From assembly GCA_028701945.1 (NCBI GenBank), contig JAQVPT010000224.1, positions 1-6,102 on the forward strand: a stretch of DNA of 6,102 nt, written 5' to 3'. Positions 1 through 5,820 of the stretch are shown piece after piece. The notes beneath the pieces are model-generated. The model saw only the letters and a list, made by a program, of their open reading frames with translations. It was not told the origin of the DNA and made no database searches. The position numbers and the translations under genes were made by a program. The stretch comes from Bacteroidales bacterium (lineage in GTDB: Bacteria > Bacteroidota > Bacteroidia > Bacteroidales > ML635J-15). Position 1 is the first letter of the stretch; each line of letters opens with the position of its first letter.

Positions 1-204
1 AAAATTAATGTTGATTCGCTTACTAAACCAACACTTGAGCAGCAACTATATCTTAAAAGTCATTTAAAAGCTCTTATTGCTGGCGATATCTGGGAAAATA
101 GTGAATTTTGGCAGATATACAATGAGTTTAATCCTTTCTTCAAACATGCCGAAAGCATAATTCTTGATGATAAACAATATAATGCTTTGTTAAAAGGTAA
201 GTAA
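1..204 (+). CDS. C-terminal end of a probable S41-family C-terminal processing protease (partial)
   Basis: The reading frame is open from the first base and ends with TAA at 202-204, giving 67 residues of a protein whose start lies left of the window. The tail reads like the extreme C-terminus of Bacteroidota S41 (CtpA-type) serine proteases: a helix with KALIAGDIWEN followed by FWQIYNEFNPFFKHAE, matching the pattern 'K-A-L/I-I-A-R-x-W/L-[..]-Y-Q-V-x-N-E-x-[N/D]-P-x-x-K-x-A' that I remember from those proteins. The PDZ and catalytic Ser/Lys regions are outside the window, so the assignment rests on family memory of the tail only. The stop codon overlaps the pnuC start (TAATG), which suggests co-transcription and translational coupling with the NAD salvage genes, although a protease has no obvious link to that pathway. 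Another periplasmic or envelope protein remains possible. Confidence 0.55.
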   Translation, partial: KINVDSLTKPTLEQQLYLKSHLKALIAGDIWENSEFWQIYNEFNPFFKHAESIILDDKQYNALLKGK

Positions 205-806
205 TGGTTAGTGTTATTGATTGGATTCTGATAAACCGAATTGAACTTATTGCTGCGATACTCGGAATTGTCGGCATCTTTTTACAAATAAAGCAAAACC
301 ACTGGTATTGGCTTACATCAATAGTTATGGTGAGCATGTATATCTTTGTTTTTTACGATTCTGGTTTTTATGCTGATATGGGTTTTCAAGTTTATTATCT
401 TGTCATAAGTTTATATGGCTGGTATTACTGGATTACACGTAAAGCTAGTCCCAAAGAAGATAATGTGAATGATATTAAAACAACAAAACTAAATTTAAAG
501 CAGTGGATAATTTGTGTATTAACTGCAACTGTGTTTTTTGCATTTATTTATTTGATATTAAAGAAGTTTACAAACTCATCAGTGCCTATTGGGGATGCTT
601 TTACAACCGCTTTAAGTTTTGTTGCTACATGGTTACTTGCCCGACGAATTTTAGAAAATTGGCTGTTTTGGATAGTTGTTGATATCGTATCGACAGGATT
701 ATATATTTACAAAGGTTTATACCCAACGGCAATTTTATTCTTTGTTTTAAGCGTTTTGGCTTTTGTAGGATATTTTAAATGGAGAAAAGCACTTGTAAAT
801 GAATAA
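204..806 (+). CDS. pnuC: PnuC-type nicotinamide riboside transporter
   Basis: This 200-residue inner-membrane protein has the size and look of PnuC, a channel that lets nicotinamide riboside diffuse into the cell, where phosphorylation traps it. Seven hydrophobic segments can be placed at about residues 12-30, 35-52, 60-77, 102-120, 130-148, 153-170 and 174-192, with a charged loop at 79-100. Family marks include HWYWLTSI near 33-40, QVYYLVISLYGWYYW at 62-76, and the second-half block running from DAFTTALSFVATWLLARRIL at 131-150 to ENWLFWIVVD at 151-160. The start at 204 overlaps the upstream stop (TAATG), and no Shine-Dalgarno sequence is seen. The 3' end overlaps the kinase gene by eight bases. 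PnuC relatives in Bacteroidota can instead carry thiamine (PnuT), usually beside thiamine genes; the NadR-type kinase directly downstream favours nicotinamide riboside. The family is clear; the substrate is inferred from context. Confidence 0.93.
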   Translation: MVSVIDWILINRIELIAAILGIVGIFLQIKQNHWYWLTSIVMVSMYIFVFYDSGFYADMGFQVYYLVISLYGWYYWITRKASPKEDNVNDIKTTKLNLKQWIICVLTATVFFAFIYLILKKFTNSSVPIGDAFTTALSFVATWLLARRILENWLFWIVVDIVSTGLYIYKGLYPTAILFFVLSVLAFVGYFKWRKALVNE

Positions 807-1317
807 ACAATTTAAAATAGTTATTACAGGACCCGAATCTGTTGGTAAATCTACACTTACACAGAGCTTGGCAAAACATTTTAATGCTCCTTGTTTAATC
901 GAACTTGCAAGAGATTATGTGGAAAATCTCAAGCGAGAATATAATTTTGGTGATGTCTGTGAAATTGCACGTTTACAAATAAAAAAAGAGCTGGAGTTTG
1001 AAAAGAACAATGACGAATTAGTGTTTTTAGATACTGATTTAATCATTACTAAAATTTGGCTAAAACGCGTATATAATAATGTCCCTAGTTGGATTGATGA
1101 ACATCTTAAATTAAAACCTGCATCCTTACATTTGCTTTGTTATCCAGATTTACCATGGATTTATGATTCCGTTCGAGAAAATCCAGATAATAGATTGGAA
1201 CTTTTTTACCAATATCAAAATGAGATAGAACAATTGGAAATTCCATATAAAATTATTACTGGCTTTGACGATGAAAGATTTGAAAATGCTCTTGTGGCGG
1301 TGCAAAGTTTATTGTGA
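799..1317 (+). CDS. nadR: NadR-type ribosylnicotinamide kinase (kinase domain only)
   Basis: The 172-residue product is a P-loop kinase of the NadR C-terminal (AAA_28) family, expected to phosphorylate nicotinamide riboside to NMN using ATP in the cytoplasm. The Walker A loop GPESVGKST is at residues 11-19. The family block ELARDYVE is at 35-42, the Walker B-like strand VFLDTD at 75-80, and the lid and substrate region PDLPW (116-120) with DSVRENPDNRLEL (123-135) supplies arginines R126 and R132. E. coli NadR is a three-part protein with a DNA-binding domain and an NMN adenylyltransferase domain before the kinase. Here only the kinase is present, so adenylylation of NMN must be done elsewhere, probably by NadD. 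The ATG at 799 lies inside the end of pnuC, and the P-loop starts ten residues in, so no longer start is needed. Tight overlap with pnuC supports a joint uptake-and-trapping role. Confidence 0.9.
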   Translation: MNKQFKIVITGPESVGKSTLTQSLAKHFNAPCLIELARDYVENLKREYNFGDVCEIARLQIKKELEFEKNNDELVFLDTDLIITKIWLKRVYNNVPSWIDEHLKLKPASLHLLCYPDLPWIYDSVRENPDNRLELFYQYQNEIEQLEIPYKIITGFDDERFENALVAVQSLL

Positions 1318-1339
1318 TACTATGAATTTTACTTTTTTT

Positions 1340-1430
1340 CTTGTGTTCTTCGTGCAATTTCCTTGTGCCCTTAGTGGTACGAATAAAAAATAAACCACAA
1401 AGGACACTAAGAATTCACAAAGGACACAAG
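1340..1430. repeat. Large imperfect inverted repeat (CTTTGTGTCCTTTGTGGT type)
   Basis: The left arm (about 1340-1378) and the right arm (about 1394-1430) are imperfect reverse complements, with an AT-rich loop of roughly 15 bases (ACGAATAAAAAATAA). Both arms, read left to right on the left arm, follow the pattern CTTGTGT-CCTTTGTG-AATT-CTTAGTG-CCCTTTGTGGT, so each arm is itself made of two related sub-blocks. Several differences between the arms are G-U compatible in RNA. I recall similar 'accacaaaggacacaaag' palindromes between genes in Bacteroidota and some other bacteria. The hairpin lies 23 bases after the nadR stop and may cap that transcript, but it has no U-tract after it on either strand: the T-run at 1333-1339 precedes it on plus, so on minus it is followed by A's. 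Confidence 0.8.
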
Positions 1431-1459
1431 GTGTTGTTTATAGGATCTCTACTTCTACT

Positions 1460-1539
1460 GTTCGATTGTTCTTCTGTTCGTTTGTTCGATTGTTCCATTG
1501 TTCGTTTATTCCATTGTTTAATTGTTCTCTTGTTCTTAC
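1460..1539 (+). repeat. Octamer tandem array, consensus GTTCNNTT, ten units
   Basis: Ten consecutive 8-base units can be read without slippage from 1460. Units at 1460 and 1484 are GTTCGATT, those at 1476 and 1500 are GTTCGTTT, and the rest are GTTCTTCT, GTTCCATT, ATTCCATT, GTTTAATT, GTTCTCTT and GTTCTTAC. The first four bases are nearly fixed and positions 5-6 vary. Degeneration grows toward the right end. Translation of the plus strand gives a leucine- and cysteine-rich eight-residue periodicity, as any such array would, so I do not treat it as coding. Confidence 0.85.
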
Positions 1540-1580
1540 TTCAAGCTATCAATAATCATAAGGCATTTGCACAAATCTCA

Positions 1581-1601
1581 CCGATTACCGATTACCGACA
1601 A
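1581..1601 (+). repeat. Short heptamer run CCGATTA (two exact copies and one degenerate)
   Basis: CCGATTA occurs at 1581-1587 and 1588-1594, followed by CCGACAA at 1595-1601. The unit resembles the CCGATAAA unit of the octamer array that starts 37 bases downstream, differing in length by one base, so it may be an outlying or eroded part of the same repeat family. It is too short to be significant alone. Confidence 0.55.
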
Positions 1602-1637
1602 GGTGGTTGAGCCATTTTTTTATGTGACGACCGTAAA

Positions 1638-1725
1638 CCGATAAACCGATAAACTGATAAACTGATAAACTGATAAACTGATAAACCAATAAACCAATAA
1701 ACTGATAAACTGATAAACCGATAAA
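1638..1725. repeat. Octamer tandem array, consensus CYRATAAA, eleven units, abutting comEC
   Basis: Eleven back-to-back 8-base units run from 1638 to 1725: CCGATAAA at 1638, 1646 and 1718; CTGATAAA at 1654, 1662, 1670, 1678, 1702 and 1710; CCAATAAA at 1686 and 1694. A seven-base CCGTAAA (1631-1637) precedes the array and a degenerate CTTACAAA (1726-1733) follows it. That last unit includes the comEC stop codon (complement of 1727-1729). Only three unit variants are used and equal variants sit next to each other, which suggests growth by slippage or unequal exchange. On the minus strand the units read TTTATCRG and begin directly after the comEC stop. Confidence 0.9.
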
Positions 1726-1726
1726 C

Positions 1727-3856
1727 TTACAAATCAACAATAAAAGCTCCTTTATCTGCAACATCAAAAACATTTAGGCTCAATTCTTCGTTCTCTTTCA
1801 ACCATTCTTCTTTTCGGTATAAGCCATTACTACCATCTATAATTACTGTTTTAAATTCAAAAACACTGTTAATATCTGTCAACCGTGCGGGTGAATTATT
1901 AGACAGAACTACATAATCAAGTTTCGTTTTTTCTTCGTAATTATATATCATAGGAAAAAAGTTATCGTCCGCTACAAAAATGCGTAGATTGTTAAAACCA
2001 ATAAAATTTCGTTTATAAAACACTGATTTATTATCAATTACCGCAACATTTGAGAGTACTGATTTCGAGGATTTTGATAAATCAATATATTTTTCTTTAT
2101 CTAATCCCTTTTTTAGCCAATTGTTTTTTGCAGAAAATTCGATTTGCTTATTCAACACAGAATCTATATTAGCAAAGAGAATATTGTCTTTTCTATCTAT
2201 CACATTAATCGCGGTTACTTTGTTTGTGTTGTAGATAATAAAATGTTTTTGATTGATCGCTTTAATATCTTGAAATAAGTTTGTAGCTGCAAATACAATA
2301 ATAAAACTGACCGCGATAAATAGGTGCTTATATTTCTTTGTGCTAAAAAAGAAAATTGAAAGAAATATAATTACAAAATATAGCACAAAAAGTTGGGGAG
2401 TGCTAATATAAATATTCTCGCTTACAGAAAAAGGCAGTGATTCTATGCCACCGCTAAGGTAATTCATTGATTTTACTATTAAACTAAGCACTTTAATTAT
2501 AAATGGTGCAATGAAACCAACTCCTGAAAAGATAAATGCCAATATACAAATCCAAATTGCAAGTGTGGACAATGGTATTAGTAAATAATTTGCTAGAATA
2601 AAATAATTAGAAAATTGATGAAAATAAAATAATCCGATTGGCGCAGTTGCGATTTGTGCAGCTATTGAAACTGCCGTTAAAGACCAAATTTTGTCTATCC
2701 ATTTGTTTTTAACTTCGAAAATGCCATAGATTTTTGGGTAAAGCAGAATTATTCCAATAACTGCTGCATACGACAATTGAAATCCAATATTTGTTATGTT
2801 TAAAGGATTTATTACCAATAAAATAAATGCTGATAATGCAATTGCATTAAGTGAGCCTGCCGTTCTGTTTTGCAAATTACCAAGTGCCATTATACTAAAC
2901 ATTAATGCAGCTCGGCAAACAGAAGGAGAAAGTCCTGTAAGAGTTGCATAAAGCCAAATAAATATAATTAGTAATACCGTTTTAAGATATTTAAGTCTTT
3001 TGCTTTTTAGAAATGAAAAAATAAATACAAGAATTCCATAGATAATCCCAACATGTAAACCCGAAACAGCTAATATGTGCATTGCTCCAGAAGAGGAGTA
3101 GGAGTGTCGTATTTCATCGCTAAGTTTATCTTTATATCCTAATGCAAGAGCCGAAACAACAGCTAACTCATCATTACTTAGACCGTTTTTTTCAAGACTT
3201 GCAATAAGATTCTGTCGAAAATTTAGCATTTTGTGTTGAAATCCAATATCGAAATTATCTTGTAGAAGTTGCCAATCGTCTCCGGTTATAAAGTCAGAAT
3301 TGTAAATTAAATTGTATGTTAAATACTTTTTGTAATCAAACTCTTCGGGATTACCTTTATTCTCAATTGCTGATAATACTGGACTGAAAATTATTTTATT
3401 TCCTGCTTTTAGATTTTGTGTTCTGTCATCATTTTCGATATATAAAAGCGTTTTACCTTCGGCAGATTGCCATATTGTATTATTTTTAACAGCAATAATA
3501 TTTAACTTAATAGTTGTGGTTTTCTCCGACATTTTTGGGTCATCTGAAACCTCTCCAATGATGTAACCCTTGTAATCGTTAAGGTTTTCGTTGTTATTTG
3601 AGCTGACATAATTAACAGTTATTAGAATGCCAAAAGATATAATAGTTAAATGTATGATTATGCCCTTTAAAAGAGTTAAAGAAAATTTATTTATGAAATG
3701 CAAAACTGTAACACAAATTGTTAAAATAGCTGTAGTGTACAGAAATAAGTTTGCAGAAGGTTCAAGGACTAATGCAACTAATATCCCAGCAATAAATGCT
3801 AAAGTAAGCCTGACAAATGGATATTTTCTTATTTCCTCAATCAGGCTTGGTTGCAT
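1727..3856 (-). CDS. comEC: ComEC/Rec2-family DNA uptake channel protein
   Basis: A 709-residue polytopic inner-membrane protein of the ComEC/Rec2 family, which moves transforming single-stranded DNA across the cytoplasmic membrane. Hydrophobic helices near 15-85 precede a soluble N-terminal (DUF4131-like) region at about 90-200 with the family motif GNPEEFDYKKYL at 168-179. The Competence domain covers about 225-505: MHILAVSGLHVGII (259-272), GLSPSVCRAALMF (308-320) and NIGFQLSYAAVIGII (356-370) are diagnostic. After more helices, a soluble C-terminal part (about 530-709) ends in YVVLSNNSPARL and VIIDGSN, which recall a metallo-beta-lactamase fold, but no HxHxDH zinc motif is present. The ATG is four bases after the lipoprotein stop, so co-expression is likely; there is no Shine-Dalgarno sequence. 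The stop sits at the edge of an octamer repeat array. The family is certain; actual competence of the organism is not shown. Confidence 0.93.
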   Translation of the reverse strand: MQPSLIEEIRKYPFVRLTLAFIAGILVALVLEPSANLFLYTTAILTICVTVLHFINKFSLTLLKGIIIHLTIISFGILITVNYVSSNNNENLNDYKGYIIGEVSDDPKMSEKTTTIKLNIIAVKNNTIWQSAEGKTLLYIENDDRTQNLKAGNKIIFSPVLSAIENKGNPEEFDYKKYLTYNLIYNSDFITGDDWQLLQDNFDIGFQHKMLNFRQNLIASLEKNGLSNDELAVVSALALGYKDKLSDEIRHSYSSSGAMHILAVSGLHVGIIYGILVFIFSFLKSKRLKYLKTVLLIIFIWLYATLTGLSPSVCRAALMFSIMALGNLQNRTAGSLNAIALSAFILLVINPLNITNIGFQLSYAAVIGIILLYPKIYGIFEVKNKWIDKIWSLTAVSIAAQIATAPIGLFYFHQFSNYFILANYLLIPLSTLAIWICILAFIFSGVGFIAPFIIKVLSLIVKSMNYLSGGIESLPFSVSENIYISTPQLFVLYFVIIFLSIFFFSTKKYKHLFIAVSFIIVFAATNLFQDIKAINQKHFIIYNTNKVTAINVIDRKDNILFANIDSVLNKQIEFSAKNNWLKKGLDKEKYIDLSKSSKSVLSNVAVIDNKSVFYKRNFIGFNNLRIFVADDNFFPMIYNYEEKTKLDYVVLSNNSPARLTDINSVFEFKTVIIDGSNGLYRKEEWLKENEELSLNVFDVADKGAFIVDL

Positions 3857-3860
3857 AATT

Positions 3861-4388
3861 TTAATTATATTTGTTCATATCCTCGAAAAGTTTAAGCAGC
3901 TCGTCATCGGTCAATCCCATAAACATTACTGCGGCTTTGGCATCGGTAACAAAAGTATGATTAGGATATTTTTCAACATATCTTAAATAGTATGTTTTTG
4001 CCTTTTCGATGTCTTTAATATGATTGTCATAAACAAAAGCTTTCATAAAAATGACTGTTGGGTATTTTGGATATCTGAGATAATTATCTTCAATTTGGGT
4101 AAGATATCTGATGGAGTTGTGTGGTTGCGAAAAATTCATTGCTATTTCTGCCGATTTAAAAAGATATTCAGGACATAAGCTGTCATCAGGGTATTGCTCG
4201 ACATATTCTAAATACTTGGCAATCATTTCAAGTGCTTTTTCTCTATCAGGCTCAATATCATTATGCAGGTCTTCTTCAAATTTACTAATTTCTTTTTCAA
4301 GTTTCTGTTGTTCTGTAAGTTGCGTTCTATTACATGCTATCGAAACGATGAACAAGAGGATAATAGGTAATAAAAAATATTTATTCAT
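3861..4388 (-). CDS. TPR-containing outer-envelope lipoprotein
   Basis: The 175-residue product starts with a lipoprotein signal peptide: MNKYF, a hydrophobic stretch at 6-17, and a lipobox SIAC with the lipidated cysteine at position 19. A charged helical stretch follows (about 24-50), then tetratricopeptide-like helices, seen best in EKALEMIAKYLEYVEQYPDD (about 50-69) and IEKAKTYYLRYVEKYPNHT (about 127-145). The 'YxxYVExYP' repeats resemble BamD/YbgF-type TPR proteins, but the protein is shorter than BamD, so I leave function open; a scaffold role in the cell envelope is an inference. It follows def after 88 bases, in a position where Bacteroidota often carry a small TPR gene, and precedes comEC by four bases. 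A promoter-like TATTTTTG lies 33 bases upstream, so it may be transcribed independently of ruvX-def. Confidence 0.82.
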   Translation of the reverse strand: MNKYFLLPIILLFIVSIACNRTQLTEQQKLEKEISKFEEDLHNDIEPDREKALEMIAKYLEYVEQYPDDSLCPEYLFKSAEIAMNFSQPHNSIRYLTQIEDNYLRYPKYPTVIFMKAFVYDNHIKDIEKAKTYYLRYVEKYPNHTFVTDAKAAVMFMGLTDDELLKLFEDMNKYN

Positions 4389-4420
4389 AATGTGATATTC
4401 TTTAAATAGTATTTTATTTT

Positions 4421-4428
4421 CAAAAATA
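4421..4428 (-). promoter_or_regulatory. Candidate Bacteroidota -7 promoter element for the lipoprotein-comEC pair
   Basis: On the minus strand this reads TATTTTTG, a full match to TAnnTTTG, in the 88-base gap after def and 32 bases before the lipoprotein ATG. I find no TTTG or TTG at the expected -33 distance. It also forms the right side of a weak 5-bp hairpin (ATAGT/ACTAT, loop TTATTTT) followed by T's, so a feeble terminator for def is an alternative reading. Confidence 0.4.
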
Positions 4429-4476
4429 GTAAAATAAACTATAATTGTATAATTTAGATGTTAATTTTTATTTCTT

Positions 4477-5025
4477 TTAAAGCTTAACTTTGTATGATGT
4501 CGCAACTTTGCCCTTAGTAATATTATTTAATTTATTTTTCACAAATCTTTTTCTAATAGTCGATATCTTGTCAACAAACATAATCCCGTTAAGGTGATCG
4601 TATTCATGCTGAACAACTATCGCCGGATATCCAATTAAGTTTTCGGATACCTTATTAAAATCTCGATCGTAATACTCAATTGTGAGATCTTCTATTCGAT
4701 TCACATTTTCATTAATTCCAGGTAAGCTTAAACATCCTTCTTCAATTGCAATAGTATCTTCTGTATTAAAAGTAATATTAGGATTAATGAAAACTCGCAA
4801 AAAGTCAGCCATTTCGGGTTCGTCTTTTGCTAAAACTCTTGCATCAATAGTAATTAGATTAATATTTTTCCCTATTTGAGGAGCAGCAAGTCCAATCCCG
4901 TCAGCTTTATACATTGTTTCAAACATATCGTCGATAAGTTCATTGAGATTAGGATAGTCTTTATCAATGTCTTTTGATTTTTTTCGTAAAACAGGATTGC
5001 CGTATAAATAAATTGGAAGTATCAT
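4477..5025 (-). CDS. def: Peptide deformylase
   Basis: A 182-residue metalloenzyme that removes the formyl group from the N-terminal methionine of newly made proteins in the cytoplasm. All three deformylase motifs are intact: motif 1 GIGLAAPQ at 43-50, motif 2 EGCLS at 96-100 with the metal ligand Cys98, and motif 3 QHEYDH at 139-144 with ligands His140 and His144 and catalytic Glu141. The N-terminus MILPIYLYGNPVLRKKSKDI is typical, which confirms the start. The ATG overlaps the ruvX stop as ATGA, so def is probably translated by coupling to ruvX. Length is normal, and the tail beyond motif 3 (about 40 residues, lysine-rich) is ordinary for the family. There is no Shine-Dalgarno sequence of its own. 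Confidence 0.97.
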   Translation of the reverse strand: MILPIYLYGNPVLRKKSKDIDKDYPNLNELIDDMFETMYKADGIGLAAPQIGKNINLITIDARVLAKDEPEMADFLRVFINPNITFNTEDTIAIEEGCLSLPGINENVNRIEDLTIEYYDRDFNKVSENLIGYPAIVVQHEYDHLNGIMFVDKISTIRKRFVKNKLNNITKGKVATSYKVKL

Positions 5026-5444
5026 AAATTGTATTTTTCTTTTTCTAGAAATGACTGTAAAATAATTGTTGCACTAATTTTATCTACAGTTGTTTTATCT
5101 TTTCGTTTTTCTTTCTTTATTCCGACATCTATCATTGTTTGAAATGCCATCTTTGAAGTAAAGCGTTCGTCAACTTCAATGAACTCTAAATCTTTATACA
5201 CTTTTTTTAATCTATTAAGTACTGGTTGGATGTATTTAACCGATTCGGAGGGAGTGTTGTTCATTTGAACAGGCATACCGACAATTATTTTTTCAACTTC
5301 GTTTTTCTCGAAATATGATTGCAGATATTGTTCCAATTCGTGAGTTGGTACGGTTGCTAACGCGGATGCAATTATCCGACTTGTATCGGTAACAGCTATT
5401 CCTGTTTTTTTTCTGCCAATATCTAATGATAAATATCTTTTCAT
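5022..5444 (-). CDS. ruvX: YqgF/RuvX family protein (putative pre-16S rRNA nuclease / Holliday junction resolvase)
   Basis: A 140-residue protein of the YqgF/RuvX RNase H-like family, an essential group tied to 5' maturation of 16S rRNA and formerly annotated as Holliday junction resolvase. Seen motifs: LDIGRKKTGIAVTD at 7-20 with the acidic residue Asp8, IIVGMPVQMNNTPSES at 53-68 (the usual VGLPxxMdGt block), VDERFTS at 91-97 with Asp92/Glu93/Arg94, and VDKISATIILQSFL at 120-133 with Asp121. Full length for the family. The start is set by the first strand beginning five residues in. It leads the minus-strand cluster and overlaps def by four bases. A promoter-like TATTTTTG ends only seven bases before the ATG, so the transcript may have little or no leader. 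Confidence 0.93.
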   Translation of the reverse strand: MKRYLSLDIGRKKTGIAVTDTSRIIASALATVPTHELEQYLQSYFEKNEVEKIIVGMPVQMNNTPSESVKYIQPVLNRLKKVYKDLEFIEVDERFTSKMAFQTMIDVGIKKEKRKDKTTVDKISATIILQSFLEKEKYNL

Positions 5445-5451
5445 TTTTTTA

Positions 5452-5486
5452 CAAAAATATCCTTGTTTTTGTTAATAAACAACAAA
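5452..5486 (-). promoter_or_regulatory. Candidate Bacteroidota-type promoter for ruvX-def
   Basis: On the minus strand TATTTTTG (5459 down to 5452) matches the -7 consensus TAnnTTTG. Upstream, TTTG (5486-5483, spacer 23) or TTG (5482-5480, spacer 20) can act as the -33 element. Only seven bases, TAAAAAA, separate the -7 box from the ruvX ATG, so transcription would start almost at the start codon. It is recognised by consensus only. Confidence 0.5.
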
Positions 5487-5765
5487 ATGATAAGTTTTCG
5501 TGAATTGATAGACATTAATTTTCAAATTACTTGTGTTTACGCTATTTTAAATAGATGTTTTTTTTGAAAAATCACAAAACGAATATTAATAATCAAAGTA
5601 ATAGCATTCATAAATTTAAAATATGATTATTGATAGTTTTGAATGCGGAGCGTATTTAGTGTTTGAAGACTATTTTTTTTTAAAGAAGTGTCTGATAATA
5701 AACTTTTAGCAGTTCAAAAAAAATAACTGTAAAGTAAATACTCTTTAGTATAATTTTTTCCACTA

Positions 5766-5800
5766 AATCTCATTTGTTAATCACAAGTGAGATTCTTTTT
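5766..5800 (+). terminator. Intrinsic terminator-like hairpin in plus orientation, upstream of pycB
   Basis: The arms AATCTCATTTG (5766-5776) and CAAGTGAGATT (5784-5794) pair over 11 bases with a single U-G wobble, around the seven-base loop TTAATCA. The stem is followed by C and then five T's (5796-5800). On the minus strand the flank is TAGTGG rather than a T-run, so the plus direction is favoured. No plus-strand gene ends in the 300-odd bases before it; it lies 61 bases before the pycB ATG. It could end a small RNA or act as an attenuator in a long pycB leader. Confidence 0.7.
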
Positions 5801-5820
5801 ATTTTGTAGGTTAAAAAGAT

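Larger units (their letters stand above)
1318..1726. other. Convergent intergenic region filled with simple repeats, no credible gene
   Basis: These 409 bases lie between the 3' ends of nadR (plus) and comEC (minus). They contain, in order, an inverted repeat, a GTTCNNTT octamer array, a CCGATTA heptamer run and a CYRATAAA octamer array, each listed separately. Open frames of 62-89 codons exist on both strands, but their translations simply repeat every eight residues because three 8-base units make 24 bases, and they match no family I know. I see no tRNA, no transposase fragment and no canonical intrinsic terminator: the large hairpin lacks a downstream U-run on either strand. Confidence 0.8.

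Noticed and set aside
140..204. Riboswitch (for example TPP) ahead of pnuC
   Set aside because: pnuC overlaps the upstream coding region, so there is no leader in which a riboswitch could lie.
1340..1430. Intrinsic terminator shared by nadR and comEC
   Set aside because: No T-run follows the hairpin on either strand; the T7 at 1333-1339 precedes it on plus, so it becomes an A-run after the hairpin on minus.
1341..1610. 89-codon plus-strand open frame with leucine- and cysteine-rich repeats
   Set aside because: It reads through the inverted repeat and the GTTCNNTT array; its eight-residue periodicity is an automatic result of 8-base DNA units. No family resemblance and no supported start.
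1638..1725. CRISPR-like array
   Set aside because: Units are 8 bases with no spacers, unlike 23-47 base repeats with unique spacers; no cas genes nearby.
1585..1773. 62-codon minus-strand open frame with FIGLSVYQ-like eight-residue repeats
   Set aside because: It is the translation of the CYRATAAA array out of frame with the comEC end, and it overlaps the 3' end of comEC. A repeat artefact.
3627..3986. 119-codon plus-strand frame across the comEC-lipoprotein junction
   Set aside because: It lies antisense to two well-supported genes and resembles no family; a shadow frame.
5623..5709. 28-codon plus-strand frame starting MIIDSFECGAYL as a leader peptide
   Set aside because: No ribosome binding site, no run of regulatory codons, and no conservation evidence. 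Kept only as a note to the orphan terminator.
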